A DNA stretch of 47,740 nt, from contig NZ_VOOR01000042.1 of the NCBI RefSeq assembly GCF_007993045.1, positions 1 to 47,740 of the forward strand. The letters are read 5' to 3'. Of the stretch, positions 1 to 8,699 are shown piece by piece. The notes beneath the pieces were generated by a model that was not told where the DNA came from, did no database searches, and saw only the letters and a list, made by a program, of their open reading frames with translations. Within the stretch, counting starts at the first letter, position 1. The number at the start of each line of letters is the position of its first letter. The DNA comes from Phaeodactylibacter luteus (GTDB lineage Bacteria; Bacteroidota; Bacteroidia; Chitinophagales; Saprospiraceae). The position numbers and the translations under genes were made by a program.

Positions 1-3000
1 ATGTCCGCTGTCTTCGAAAGAGCGATGGATGCATTCCCTCCATAAAACCCAGCATCAATTTCAGGGTTATACTCTCCCGCACTCAACTCAACAGGGCCAG
101 TTTCCCCAGAATTTGGGTCTGCATCACTGTCTATTGAACCATCAGAACCACTAAACTGGGAGGTGCCGATAAAACCACTTGGGGCGCTAAATTGAAGAGT
201 ATAGATACCTGGTACTAGTTTGTCAAACAAGTAGAAGCCATCAGCATCGGTGCTAGTCATCAAACTGACTGACTCACCATCAACATCTGTACCGGTGAGC
301 TGCACAGATACGCCGGGAACCCCCATTTCGCCAGGGCCCTGTAGGCCATCCGCATTCTCATCGTGCCAAACAAAATCACCTATGCCTGCGCACTGCGCCT
401 CGTCTACCGTAACCATCACTTCATCTGTAGCAGTGCAGCCATTAGCATCCGTCACAGAAACGGCGTAAATCGTTGACTCTGGAGGGCTTACTACTTTTTC
501 GGCACCAGTACCCAAGCCACCGCTCCATTCATATAAATATGGAGGCTCACCCTGCGAAGCTGTAGCGGAAAGCATTGCTGCCTGCCCTTGACAGATCTCC
601 CAAGCCTCCCCTGCATCCACGACAGGAGGAGCATTTACGACAATTGTTAGTGTGTTTTCCGCAGTGCAACCGTTGGCATCGGTTAGGGTAACGCCGTAGG
701 ATGTAGTCGACATTGGGCTGACCTCCTGACCCGCCTCATCGGATAATCCGGGGCTCCACTGGAAAGTGTAAGGGGCCTGCCCACCGGAAGGAAGAGCAGT
801 CAATGAAGCTAAAGCGCCCGCACATATTTCATTGTTATCAGAAGAAAGCACAACCTCTGGCTTATCATTAACAACCACAGTAACCTCACCTTGAGCAGTA
901 CACCCGCTATTGTCCGTCGCTGTGACCGTATATGTTTTTGTTTCAGCCGGCATAACCTGCTTGCTGCTTCCGCTTCCAAGCCCATCGCTCCACTCAAAAG
1001 AGTAAGGCGCCTGCCCACCTGTGGCAGAGGCTTGCAAGGTTGCAGCCCCGCCTGCGCAAATGGACTGGCTATCGCCAGGTACTAGCTGCAAGGTATTCTG
1101 AACCGCGACGGTCACCTCGTCAACGTCAGAGCAACCGGCTGCGCTAGTGACCGTAACCGTATAGGTTGTAGTCGAAACAGGATTAACGGCGATAGCAGCC
1201 GAATTCTGCCCTGTACTCCAAGCATAGGTAGCTCCACCGCTAGCCGATAGGACAACTGCACGGCTCGGATCGGCACATTCGCCAGGCTCCTGACCAACTT
1301 GGGGCTGGAAATAAATATTGTGTACTTCTCCTGCGAGGTGGGTGTAAGCAGCCGCCACAACCTGACCGTCAATATTTCCGCTGTTCCCTTTCGTAAAATG
1401 AGCATGAGGCGCCAATACGGAGCCATTTAGTGTAGCTCCGCCGGTAAATGTGAGGGAGGAAGCATCGTAAAAGTTCCAGATCATATAGGGGGCCTGGAGC
1501 GAACCGATCCCTGCCTGATTAATGATATTCCAAGAAAAGCTCCCTCCTGTCTGTACATTGACAATAAGCGGGCTGCTCGCAGAAGGCTGCTGATTGAAAG
1601 TGAGCGAATTATAGCTTTGCAGTTCTGCCACCGTGGTGTTCCATACGTTCGTCTGCCCATCGGTAAGGGAGATGCCTCCCCCTGATGATACAGTGACATT
1701 ATTACTGAGCGTGCTCAGATAAGCAGACTGTGCTCTCAGCGCTGCGAAGGCAGCATCAAACCTGAATGCATCGCCAATTGGGCCGACAGAAGATATTGGC
1801 TGCTGCGTTTGCAGGTTGATCCGGGGGCTGCCATTGATATCAGAAACAAAAACGCGGGTATTCCCCAAGCTGTTCGACACCTGCAGCCCGTTCAGGTTTC
1901 CTATCTTGATGAACCCATTCTGATTGACATTGATCCCACTGCCGCTTTGCAGGTAGACTTGCCCCCCGACGATGAGTGCTGTTGGACGGGCATCCCCGGG
2001 CAGGGTCAAGTTGCCAGGGGTGGCCATTGAGCTGTTGAATGAGCCAGAGACCGTAAGAGCGCCCCCACCCGCCACGGGGCCATCAGAATCGCCACTTGCC
2101 AGCTCAAAATCCCCTTCCACCAGAACATTAAACTGCCCGGCCGCAGCAAGCGGGTTGATACTTTGGCCCTGCCCGCTCGCCGGGGCAGCACAAGGGCAAA
2201 GGGACAAGTCTGGGCCAGCACTGGCCGAAGGCTGAGGGTTGACTACCACCATAACGTTTGCGGTAGCAGTGCAGTTATTGGCATCTGTGATGGTGACGCT
2301 GTAGGCTTTGGTTTGCGATGGAGCGACCTGCTGAACCGCGCTGCTGCCAAGCCCATCAGACCACTGGTAAACAAAAGGCCCCTCTCCGCCCACCGGCTCC
2401 ACGCTTATACTGGCTGATCCGCCTGCGCAAATCTCCGCCCCCATAGCTGATGCCGAAAAATCACATTCAAAGCAATCGGTTTCCACATTGACCAAGCCTG
2501 CAATTACCCAAGACTGACCGTTAACCCCTTGCCCGTTTTGACCGTTCCGGGTATCGATAGTCAAAACCACTTCTGTAGCATTGCCCGGCACTTGCGGAAT
2601 GGTAATGGAAGGGATAGCCAGACAACAGCTGCCTCCTGGCAGCCCTTCATCCGGGCCATAGAGGTAGGTTTCTGCGGACTGTCCGCCTGCAGAGGCCAGT
2701 ATTTTAAGGTATCGCCCATCTGGTGTAAGCTCAGAAATCGGCAGGTCCAATGTAATATCCCTTGGGCCTTCATCCGTAGGGATGGGGATCGTGACCGTCC
2801 GGATATTATTGTAACCGCTCATAGCCGTAAACACGCCAGCGTTAGCGCCAGCAGGCTGATTGCGGAAAGCATAAACTACTATGGACTGCAGCTTGCAAGG
2901 ATCAAAACCCGAGGGGTTGGCGTATAAGACCGAGCCTGTACTGCCGGTAATCAGCCCGCGGTACACCCATACGTTGGAACTTCCGCCGCCTGGGGTGGTC

Positions 3001-4766
3001 CGGAGCAGGTTGTAGGTATCCCCTTCGGCATTACTGACTGGTATGGCTTCTCCGGGGTTGCCGCCTTTGTAGACAATTTCGACTGCATACTGATAAATGT
3101 TTCCAGGGCTAGGCAGATGGACTATATTTTGGCCCTGGCACTTCGCATTGAACCCATACTCCTCCACCAGTTTGTCGTCGTCACAATCGAATGCCCAGTC
3201 TTCAGGCACTGGCTGGCAATTTTCAAGAACTGTCTTGACGACGGTATTCGAGTAGCGTGGTGTGCACAACACCCCCGAAGTGACGGACCTGCGGTATTCG
3301 GTCGTCTGTGCGATAGTACCAGGGTCGTAGTTTTTGCCATTGGCAAACAGTATAGGCAGCCAGATGCCACCTGGCGGGCGGAACTCCCACTGATAAGAGA
3401 CTAAACCGCCAAAATCTTCCCCTACAATTTGGGCGGGGTCATAGCTGCCACAGCGCTGTTCGTCACCTGAGATGTGCCCTCCCTCATCGATACAGTCAAA
3501 GATAGAAAAGGTAAAAGTACGCTCATCGCAGAGGTGGCCATTGGCATTGCTCTGGGAATAGACCTGCACAAGGACCGTGAAAGTGCCAGAGGGCTCGTTC
3601 CAGTCAGCGCCGCTTGGCGGTGCATTGTAGGGCACTGTATTCTCCACGTTGCTCCCTGTGTAATCGCCTGTAATGGAAAAGCGGACGCTGCCCGGGCTCC
3701 CCCCTATCTCGGCTTCCAAGTTGTAGTTGAAAGGTAGGGAAGAAGCATCGATCACATCGCCGTCTTGTATTTCGATTACATTCTGACCGTTGGCGTTGTT
3801 GTTGATGAACAAGCCTTCAATAGGAGTAGAACAATAACAATCGTTTACGATGAAGGGCTGTATGCCGGGGGTCTGCGGCACGAACACCGCCATTTGCTCA
3901 TCGATGCCACCCTGTACAGCGGTAACAACAGATTGCGCTTGTGAACAAAGCGCGTTGCAAGCACTGTAATCTCCTTTCAAGCCCCATATAGCCTGATTGA
4001 TCGCCTGCTTAGAAAAGCCCATGGCTGGGCCGTTGCACATGGCCCAGTTGATGCGCTCCGCAGTCAGCTCTGAGACCCCCAAGGTGCTGGCCAGCCCATA
4101 AGCTAGGGTAAACTTTACTTCTCCGTACTCGTACCCCTTGGCAGGCGTTGGCTCTGTGAGCTGAAAATCCCCACAATACACCTGCTGAGAAACCTCCACC
4201 TGGCAGTCCCCATTTACATAAGCAATGCAGCCAAGGTAATCGTTATCTGTATAAATAAAGGTATACTGAAGCAGATTAGACCGGTTGATGACCACCTGTT
4301 CCCCATCACAATTTTGATAGTTGATCGTCCCAAACCCACAGCCAGTCGCCCGGCCTGCATTGGAGGTGCAATTGTGAGGAATGATAAAGGGCCCCTGCAG
4401 CCAGGGCGAAGCCTCCCCCGTACGGTCGCTTATCACCCGGAGCGCATCCCAGCCCTTAGCAGGCAGCCCACTGATTATCAATTGACCGTCTTGTAAAGGC
4501 AAGTGCTCCACGGTTGTTTCCCCCTTTTCTTCTGAAAGGACAACGGTGTAGGAGCTAACCTCCTCGGGGATGCCCACCAAGGATAAGGACAATCGCCCGT
4601 CAGCCGCACCGCACTCAGAAACAGCTCGAGTGCTGGCTTCCTGCACAGCAAGCTGGCTCCAGGCCAGCTGAGGCAAAGCAAAGGCTAGGACAAATAGCCA
4701 AATTGACGCGAAAGTTAGTTTTTGGGAAGACCCTTGGTTCAATGTGCTGGTAAAGTAGGTTCTCAT
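1..4766 (-). CDS. Giant thioester-domain adhesin-like secreted protein (C-terminus outside window)
   Basis: An uninterrupted frame runs from ATG 4766 to the window edge, giving 1,588 codons without a stop. Residues 1-38 are a signal peptide. Residues about 150-275 look like a Cys-Gln thioester domain: YCGDF (Cys198) is followed by RINWAMCN and then INQAIWGL (Gln258), matching the C...INW...QxAIW pattern and roughly 60-70 residue spacing of Gram-positive Cys-Gln thioester surface proteins. A PKD/SprB-like repeat lies near 773-851. A choice-of-anchor A domain spans about 868-1154 and ends GEVHNIYF. Four more PKD-like repeats (VTDANGCTA type) cover about 1160-1460, then an SdrD B-like domain (GDFVWHDENADG...) covers about 1460-1575. 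The likely role is covalent surface attachment through the thioester. Bacteroidota export by T9SS would predict a sorting domain at the unseen C-terminus. The domain calls are mine by motif. The thioester domain is the least certain because it is rare in Gram-negative bacteria. Confidence 0.85.
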   Translation of the reverse strand, partial: MRTYFTSTLNQGSSQKLTFASIWLFVLAFALPQLAWSQLAVQEASTRAVSECGAADGRLSLSLVGIPEEVSSYTVVLSEEKGETTVEHLPLQDGQLIISGLPAKGWDALRVISDRTGEASPWLQGPFIIPHNCTSNAGRATGCGFGTINYQNCDGEQVVINRSNLLQYTFIYTDNDYLGCIAYVNGDCQVEVSQQVYCGDFQLTEPTPAKGYEYGEVKFTLAYGLASTLGVSELTAERINWAMCNGPAMGFSKQAINQAIWGLKGDYSACNALCSQAQSVVTAVQGGIDEQMAVFVPQTPGIQPFIVNDCYCSTPIEGLFINNNANGQNVIEIQDGDVIDASSLPFNYNLEAEIGGSPGSVRFSITGDYTGSNVENTVPYNAPPSGADWNEPSGTFTVLVQVYSQSNANGHLCDERTFTFSIFDCIDEGGHISGDEQRCGSYDPAQIVGEDFGGLVSYQWEFRPPGGIWLPILFANGKNYDPGTIAQTTEYRRSVTSGVLCTPRYSNTVVKTVLENCQPVPEDWAFDCDDDKLVEEYGFNAKCQGQNIVHLPSPGNIYQYAVEIVYKGGNPGEAIPVSNAEGDTYNLLRTTPGGGSSNVWVYRGLITGSTGSVLYANPSGFDPCKLQSIVVYAFRNQPAGANAGVFTAMSGYNNIRTVTIPIPTDEGPRDITLDLPISELTPDGRYLKILASAGGQSAETYLYGPDEGLPGGSCCLAIPSITIPQVPGNATEVVLTIDTRNGQNGQGVNGQSWVIAGLVNVETDCFECDFSASAMGAEICAGGSASISVEPVGGEGPFVYQWSDGLGSSAVQQVAPSQTKAYSVTITDANNCTATANVMVVVNPQPSASAGPDLSLCPCAAPASGQGQSINPLAAAGQFNVLVEGDFELASGDSDGPVAGGGALTVSGSFNSSMATPGNLTLPGDARPTALIVGGQVYLQSGSGINVNQNGFIKIGNLNGLQVSNSLGNTRVFVSDINGSPRINLQTQQPISSVGPIGDAFRFDAAFAALRAQSAYLSTLSNNVTVSSGGGISLTDGQTNVWNTTVAELQSYNSLTFNQQPSASSPLIVNVQTGGSFSWNIINQAGIGSLQAPYMIWNFYDASSLTFTGGATLNGSVLAPHAHFTKGNSGNIDGQVVAAAYTHLAGEVHNIYFQPQVGQEPGECADPSRAVVLSASGGATYAWSTGQNSAAIAVNPVSTTTYTVTVTSAAGCSDVDEVTVAVQNTLQLVPGDSQSICAGGAATLQASATGGQAPYSFEWSDGLGSGSSKQVMPAETKTYTVTATDNSGCTAQGEVTVVVNDKPEVVLSSDNNEICAGALASLTALPSGGQAPYTFQWSPGLSDEAGQEVSPMSTTSYGVTLTDANGCTAENTLTIVVNAPPVVDAGEAWEICQGQAAMLSATASQGEPPYLYEWSGGLGTGAEKVVSPPESTIYAVSVTDANGCTATDEVMVTVDEAQCAGIGDFVWHDENADGLQGPGEMGVPGVSVQLTGTDVDGESVSLMTSTDADGFYLFDKLVPGIYTLQFSAPSGFIGTSQFSGSDGSIDSDADPNSGETGPVELSAGEYNPEIDAGFYGGNASIALSKTAD

Positions 4767-5408
4767 TTACGACCTGTATTGTGCAATAATTAATGGCAGA
4801 CATAGCGCGGGCTGTCCTATACGAGCCCGTACAAGCCTTATGAATGTGTAATGCCGCAGGGTGCATATGCGTCACCGTTGACCGGTAGGCATACATAGCC
4901 TGTTAAAAAGGCGTTGGCCTTTTTGCGAGCGGTATAGCCTTGTTCTGGGCTGTCTTGCTGTAAATATGGCTTTGTTGCGAGCCCCTTTTGCCTCATGTAG
5001 GCGGATAGGGCGGCAACTGTAAAACCACAGGGCTACAACAGTGCCAAGACATCAATTACAATGCTTGTTGTAAGATGCTTAGCACAGCGAAGACAGCAAA
5101 TAGCGTTGTAAGCGACAACCTGCCTCTGCAGTGATGCAGAAGGCGAGGATTGCCTGATTTTACGGGGACAACAATCCAGTGCCAGGGACTGCTATGCCAT
5201 TGCTAAAGGGCACATCACTCCAAAGCGGTTTGTTTTTTGTGCGATATCTGTTGAAAGGTGGGTTTACAAGTTTTACAACGCTTTCTTTCCTTTTTTTCTC
5301 TAGGTACAATAGGCCAGCAGGACAACCTGCTGTAAATCAAAATGGAATGGCTTATCAGCCTGTAAGATGTGAACACGCCAAACGGAGTGCCTAAACAAGG
5401 GGGAATGT
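4767..5408. other. Gene-free upstream region of the adhesin
   Basis: No convincing gene is seen on either strand. The short open frames here have no recognisable content or codon pattern. The stretch probably includes the leader and promoter of the adhesin gene reading leftwards, but I found no clear TAnnTTTG box close to its start. A few local direct repeats (gttgtaag, near 5070-5120) are not enough to call an element. Confidence 0.4.
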
Positions 5409-5744
5409 AGAGCGTGTTGGGACTTTAGTAATCGGTATGTCCCGCTAGACAGCGGGACACTTTTTCGCTTATACTTCGCCCCAAAAATCCTTCCCGCTTT
5501 TGTGCATAAAAAGCGGGACTTGGCTAATCAAAAAATTGCTAGTGCCTTAAAAGTCATAAATCTCTGATACTTAAGTTGAAGTTATTTTCCGGCTAATCAA
5601 GGCGAAGGTTCGCGACTTTAGCCCGAGCTAAAGGAGCGGTTCTTTAACGAAGAGTAGGCGGAAAAGAACGAAACTTGGGGTGTCAAGGGTTTATGGCTTG
5701 AGGCACTAGTTTTCGGCTAGAAGACCAAAAGCCCAGAACGCTCT
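5409..5744. repeat. Imperfect inverted-repeat region D, interrupted by a B element
   Basis: The left end agagcgtgttgggac at 5409 is repeated inverted as gcccagaacgctct ending at 5744. Inside, two strong hairpins use the same arms: TGTCCCGCT/AGCGGGACA (5438-5459) and TCCCGCTTTT/AAAAGCGGGA (5492-5518). A family B element (5539-5709) sits within it. It may be a remnant mobile element or a strong transcription barrier. No second copy is seen in the window. Confidence 0.45.
5539..5709 (+). repeat. Family B inverted-repeat element, copy 1 (MITE-like)
   Basis: This 171 bp copy begins CTAGTGCCTTAAAAGTCAT and ends ATGGCTTGAGGCACTAG. The outer about 22 bp are inverted repeats with a few mismatches. 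The core GGCTAATCAAGGCG ... AACGAAGAGTAG and a central TTTAGC/GCTAAA hairpin match copies at 17866 and 43900. It has no coding capacity. CTAG at both ends is either the target duplication or part of the terminal repeat. Confidence 0.85.
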
Positions 5745-5940
5745 TAGTTTTTGTGTACCTGTTTGGGGTTATTGTGGTACAAAGGTAAGGTTACAGCAGA
5801 AGGGCACAAAAGTAAAAAAACCAAATAATTAAAAAATGTGACATTTAAAACATCCATAAACTACCGTATATGCCTTTTAAAATTAGAATTTATTTAAAAA
5901 TATTGTGACGTTGTTTCAGGAAAAATATAGGCTTAAAAAA

Positions 5941-6150
5941 GGGCGTGAGCCAAAATGTCGCAGGCGTTTCCGTTTCTCGAGCGTTAGCCTGGCATTGGCC
6001 TAGCGCTGCGCAGGGGTGGCCGAAGGCCAGACCCGATGCCTGTAGGGCGAGGGGCCGAGCGGATAGCGAGCCCCGTAGCATAGCGGCACCTGCCAGCCTG
6101 CCCACTCACATGGTGCAGGGGCAGGCCCTAAAAAAACGAAGGCCGGAATC
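5941..6150 (+). repeat. Family A GC-rich dispersed repeat, copy 1
   Basis: The copy starts GGGCGTGAGCCAAAATGTCG and contains the family core (ctggcattggcctagcgctg, then gagccccgtagcatagcggc, then gcaggggcaggccc). It belongs to the long subtype, carrying the extra GGCCGAAGGCC and tgtagggcgaggggccgagc segments also present in copy 2. Its right end has diverged and no clear boundary can be set. Open frames through it are artefacts of its GC content. Confidence 0.8.
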
Positions 6151-6458
6151 ACATGGATCCCGACCCTCCAACATTAAACAAATATGCACAATCTTAAGAC
6201 TGTGGCGTACACAGTCCATCTCTTTTAGTGGGGCAGTTGCTTTACTAATTGTCAGTGTAAAGATAACACTTTCCCCTAAAAATCCTAGTGGCTGAACATC
6301 GATCAACCAAGGAGCTGCCCCCTGTTTAACGCAACCAATTGATTAGCAGCAGACTCCGATGCATGGAATGTCTTCCAGACGTCGTTTCAGCGGGAATACG
6401 TACCTTTGGCCTCATTTCAAGCCCTAAGGGGCGCCCACACTTCAAAGCGGCAGCTTTT

Positions 6459-7397
6459 ATGGACCGGCCCTACCCTACCCCACACTGGAAAATCGCCATC
6501 AATGGCTTCAAAGCATACCTGCTGCTCGAACAGAGCCTGTCTGCACATACTGCGGAAGCTTATCTAAGGGACATCGGTAAGCTGACCGACTTCCTTCAAC
6601 TGCTGGGCAAAAAAGCGAGCCCGGAAGAAGTCACTACAGCAGATCTTCAGCACCTCATGCAGTGGCTCAACGAGCTAGGGCTAGGGGAGCGTTCCCAAGC
6701 CAGGCTGATTTCAGCCCTGAAGACCTTTTACCGCTATCTGGTATTAGAAGGGTATACTGAGCAGGACCCGGCAAGCCTCATAGACGCCCCCCGTCTGGGC
6801 AGGAAGCTGCCCACCGTCCTATCTTACGAGGAAGTGCAGCGCCTTTTGCAAGCCGTTGACCTGAGCCACCCGCACGGGCACCGCAACCGGGCTATACTCG
6901 AAACGCTTTACGCCTGTGGGCTGCGGGTAAGCGAGCTGATCGCCCTCCGCCGCTCTCAATTTTTTGCAGAAGCGGGCTTTGTCCGGGTCATAGGAAAGGG
7001 GGACAAGGAGCGGATCGTCCCTATTGGGCAGCAAGCGGTAAAAGCCGTTCAGCTCTACCTTGACGGCGACAGGCGCAAACAGATGAATATTGCCACCGGG
7101 CAGGAAGACTTCCTGTTCCTGAGCCGTAGGGGGAAAACCTTGAGCAGGGTCATGGTATTCCAGATCGTCAAAGCTGCAGCGCGGGATGCCGGTGTAGAGA
7201 AAAACGTCAGCCCACATACCTTCCGCCATGCATTTGCCACTCACCTGATCGAAGGCGGTGCCGACCTCAAAGCAGTTCAGGACATGCTGGGCCACGAATC
7301 AATCATCACCACCGAAATCTATACTCATCTGGACACTGCTTACCTGCGCGAGACCATTTTACAATACCACCCAAGGAGCCGGAACCGGAGGAAATAG
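6459..7397 (+). CDS. xerD: Tyrosine recombinase XerD-type
   Basis: This site-specific recombinase of 312 residues has an N-terminal SAM-like DNA-binding domain (about 10-95) and a C-terminal catalytic domain. The full catalytic set is visible: Arg156 in ACGLRVSEL, Lys180 in IGKGDKER, His253 and Arg256 in PHTFRHAFATH, His279 in LGHES and Tyr288 in TEIYTHLD. Its length matches XerC/XerD, so it most likely resolves chromosome dimers at dif. I chose the ATG at 6459; an in-frame ATG at 6339 would add 40 residues lacking family resemblance. It heads a same-strand run to 10417. XerC and XerD cannot be separated from sequence alone, but single Xer-like genes of Bacteroidota are usually named xerD or xerA. 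Confidence 0.9.
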   Translation: MDRPYPTPHWKIAINGFKAYLLLEQSLSAHTAEAYLRDIGKLTDFLQLLGKKASPEEVTTADLQHLMQWLNELGLGERSQARLISALKTFYRYLVLEGYTEQDPASLIDAPRLGRKLPTVLSYEEVQRLLQAVDLSHPHGHRNRAILETLYACGLRVSELIALRRSQFFAEAGFVRVIGKGDKERIVPIGQQAVKAVQLYLDGDRRKQMNIATGQEDFLFLSRRGKTLSRVMVFQIVKAAARDAGVEKNVSPHTFRHAFATHLIEGGADLKAVQDMLGHESIITTEIYTHLDTAYLRETILQYHPRSRNRRK

Positions 7398-7587
7398 GGC
7401 TGCAGAAACGGATTTGTGCCCTTGTATTTCCCAAACCCCCGCAAGGTGGGTATATTTACGGGCTGCAAAAGGAGCAGGCACAGGGCCTACTGCCACTAAG
7501 CGCATGTTTGGAGCGCTAAAAACCCTACTGCTGGCAGGGCGGTGCAAAAGCCTGCTCTGCTGCAAGCTGCAGTACAACTATAATTCA

Positions 7588-7983
7588 ATGATGAACCATC
7601 CACCTACCGCAATGGAAACCTGGGAGTTTGAGTACGAATGGCTCCGTGTGAGGCACTTGGTCCAAAAAGCCTTTGAAAAAGACAGCTTGCCAGACCTCAA
7701 TGCCATCCTCTTCCTCATCGGCATTCAAGAGCTCGGGCACTGGAAAGGCAGCTTCTCGAAAGAAGAGAAACAAGACCTTATGCATATTGCTGTATGCCGC
7801 CTGCTGAGCTACGGCGGGCATTATGCCTTCTTGGGAAGGGATGCAGACGGCTGGCCTCATTACGAAGCCAAGCGGCCCGTTGAAGCCCAAGGGCTGGAAG
7901 CTCAGGAAGAACTGCTCAAGGCTTATGCCATAACCTATTTCAAAGAGCTGGAACAAGAAAACGGCGGGCTAGAAAAGCTTTGA
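7588..7983 (+). CDS. Conserved-looking small hypothetical protein
   Basis: I do not recognise this family. The product is about 131 residues (start ATG 7588, or the adjacent 7591), soluble, acidic and mostly helical by composition. Aromatic-rich stretches such as WEFEYEWLRVRHLVQKAF at the N-terminus, ILFLIGIQELGHW in the middle and YAITYFKELEQE near the end suggest a compact helical domain. There is no signal peptide or cysteine pair. It lies between xerD and the cyclophilin lipoproteins on the same strand. The open frame extends upstream into xerD, but that extension is unlikely to be translated because it overlaps a solid gene in another frame. Confidence 0.65.
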   Translation: MMNHPPTAMETWEFEYEWLRVRHLVQKAFEKDSLPDLNAILFLIGIQELGHWKGSFSKEEKQDLMHIAVCRLLSYGGHYAFLGRDADGWPHYEAKRPVEAQGLEAQEELLKAYAITYFKELEQENGGLEKL

Positions 7984-8045
7984 GCTCACAGTGCCCTGCC
8001 CCAACAGCAACTGCTAACCATTCAACCACACGCATAAAAATCACG

Positions 8046-8699
8046 ATGAAGTATTTTTTCCAGCCTATTATCGTGGCCAGCCTATTGCTCTTGACCAGCT
8101 GCGAACAGGGAGACGGCTTCACTTACGCCATGATCGGCACGCCTTACGGCGAAATGAAAGTAAAGCTCTACAACACCACCCCGAAGCACCGGGACAACTT
8201 TATCAAGCTATCTGCCCAGCAATTCTATGATGGCCTGTTGTTCCATCGGGTTATCCCCAACTATATGATACAGGGCGGCGACCCTGAATCTAAAGAGGCA
8301 GCTGCCGGGCAAATGCTAGGGCAGGGAGGCCCCGGTTACACCTTAGCGGCAGAATTTGGCGAGCTCCACTTCAGAGGGGCCTTGGCTGCTGCAAGGCTAG
8401 GCGACCGGCACAACCCTGACAAACGCTCTTCCGGCTCCCAATTTTATATTGTGCAAGGGCAGCCCGTCACCACTGAAGTGTTGGAGCGTATGGAAAAACA
8501 GTTTGGGAAATCCTACACGCCAGAGCAGAAACAGAAGTACCTCGAGCGCGGCGGAGCCCCCGTACTAGATGGCGACTATACCGTTTTTGGCGAGGTAGTA
8601 GAAGGGCTCGATGTGATCGACAAAATCGCGGCAGCACCTACCGGAGCCTTTGACCGCCCCGACCAAGATATTCCCATGACCATAAAAATCCTAGATTGA
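8046..8699 (+). CDS. Cyclophilin-type peptidyl-prolyl isomerase lipoprotein
   Basis: This 217-residue lipoprotein has a lipobox LTSC with Cys19, so it is expected to be anchored in the outer or inner membrane facing the periplasm. The cyclophilin domain covers nearly all the rest. FHRVIPNYMIQGGD carries the catalytic Arg and the Phe/Gln pair, and GSQFYIV is the second active-site strand. Between that strand and the final GDYTVFGEVVEGLDVID segment lies an insertion of about 40 residues (TTEVLERMEKQFGK...), which the next gene shares. The start at ATG 8046 is set by the signal peptide. Its stop overlaps the next ATG by one base, so the two are translationally coupled. Confidence 0.88.
   Translation: MKYFFQPIIVASLLLLTSCEQGDGFTYAMIGTPYGEMKVKLYNTTPKHRDNFIKLSAQQFYDGLLFHRVIPNYMIQGGDPESKEAAAGQMLGQGGPGYTLAAEFGELHFRGALAAARLGDRHNPDKRSSGSQFYIVQGQPVTTEVLERMEKQFGKSYTPEQKQKYLERGGAPVLDGDYTVFGEVVEGLDVIDKIAAAPTGAFDRPDQDIPMTIKILD

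Noticed and set aside
1-2500. Regular spacing of similar segments, considered as a CRISPR or DNA tandem repeat
   Set aside because: The similarity is at protein level (PKD-like repeats of about 75-80 residues), with DNA identity too low and units too long for CRISPR.
5179-5394. A 71-codon open frame upstream of region D
   Set aside because: It has no recognisable domain, signal or neighbour logic, and lies in a gene-free region.
5890-6295. Open frames across family A copy 1, also seen in copies 2 and 5 (AALGQCQ-type peptides)
   Set aside because: The frames follow the repeat, shift between subtypes and have no start signal. They reflect the repeat's GC content rather than a gene.
7258-7587. 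N-terminal extension of the small hypothetical gene into xerD
   Set aside because: It overlaps the end of xerD in another frame and its translation looks random; the ATG at 7588 is preferred.
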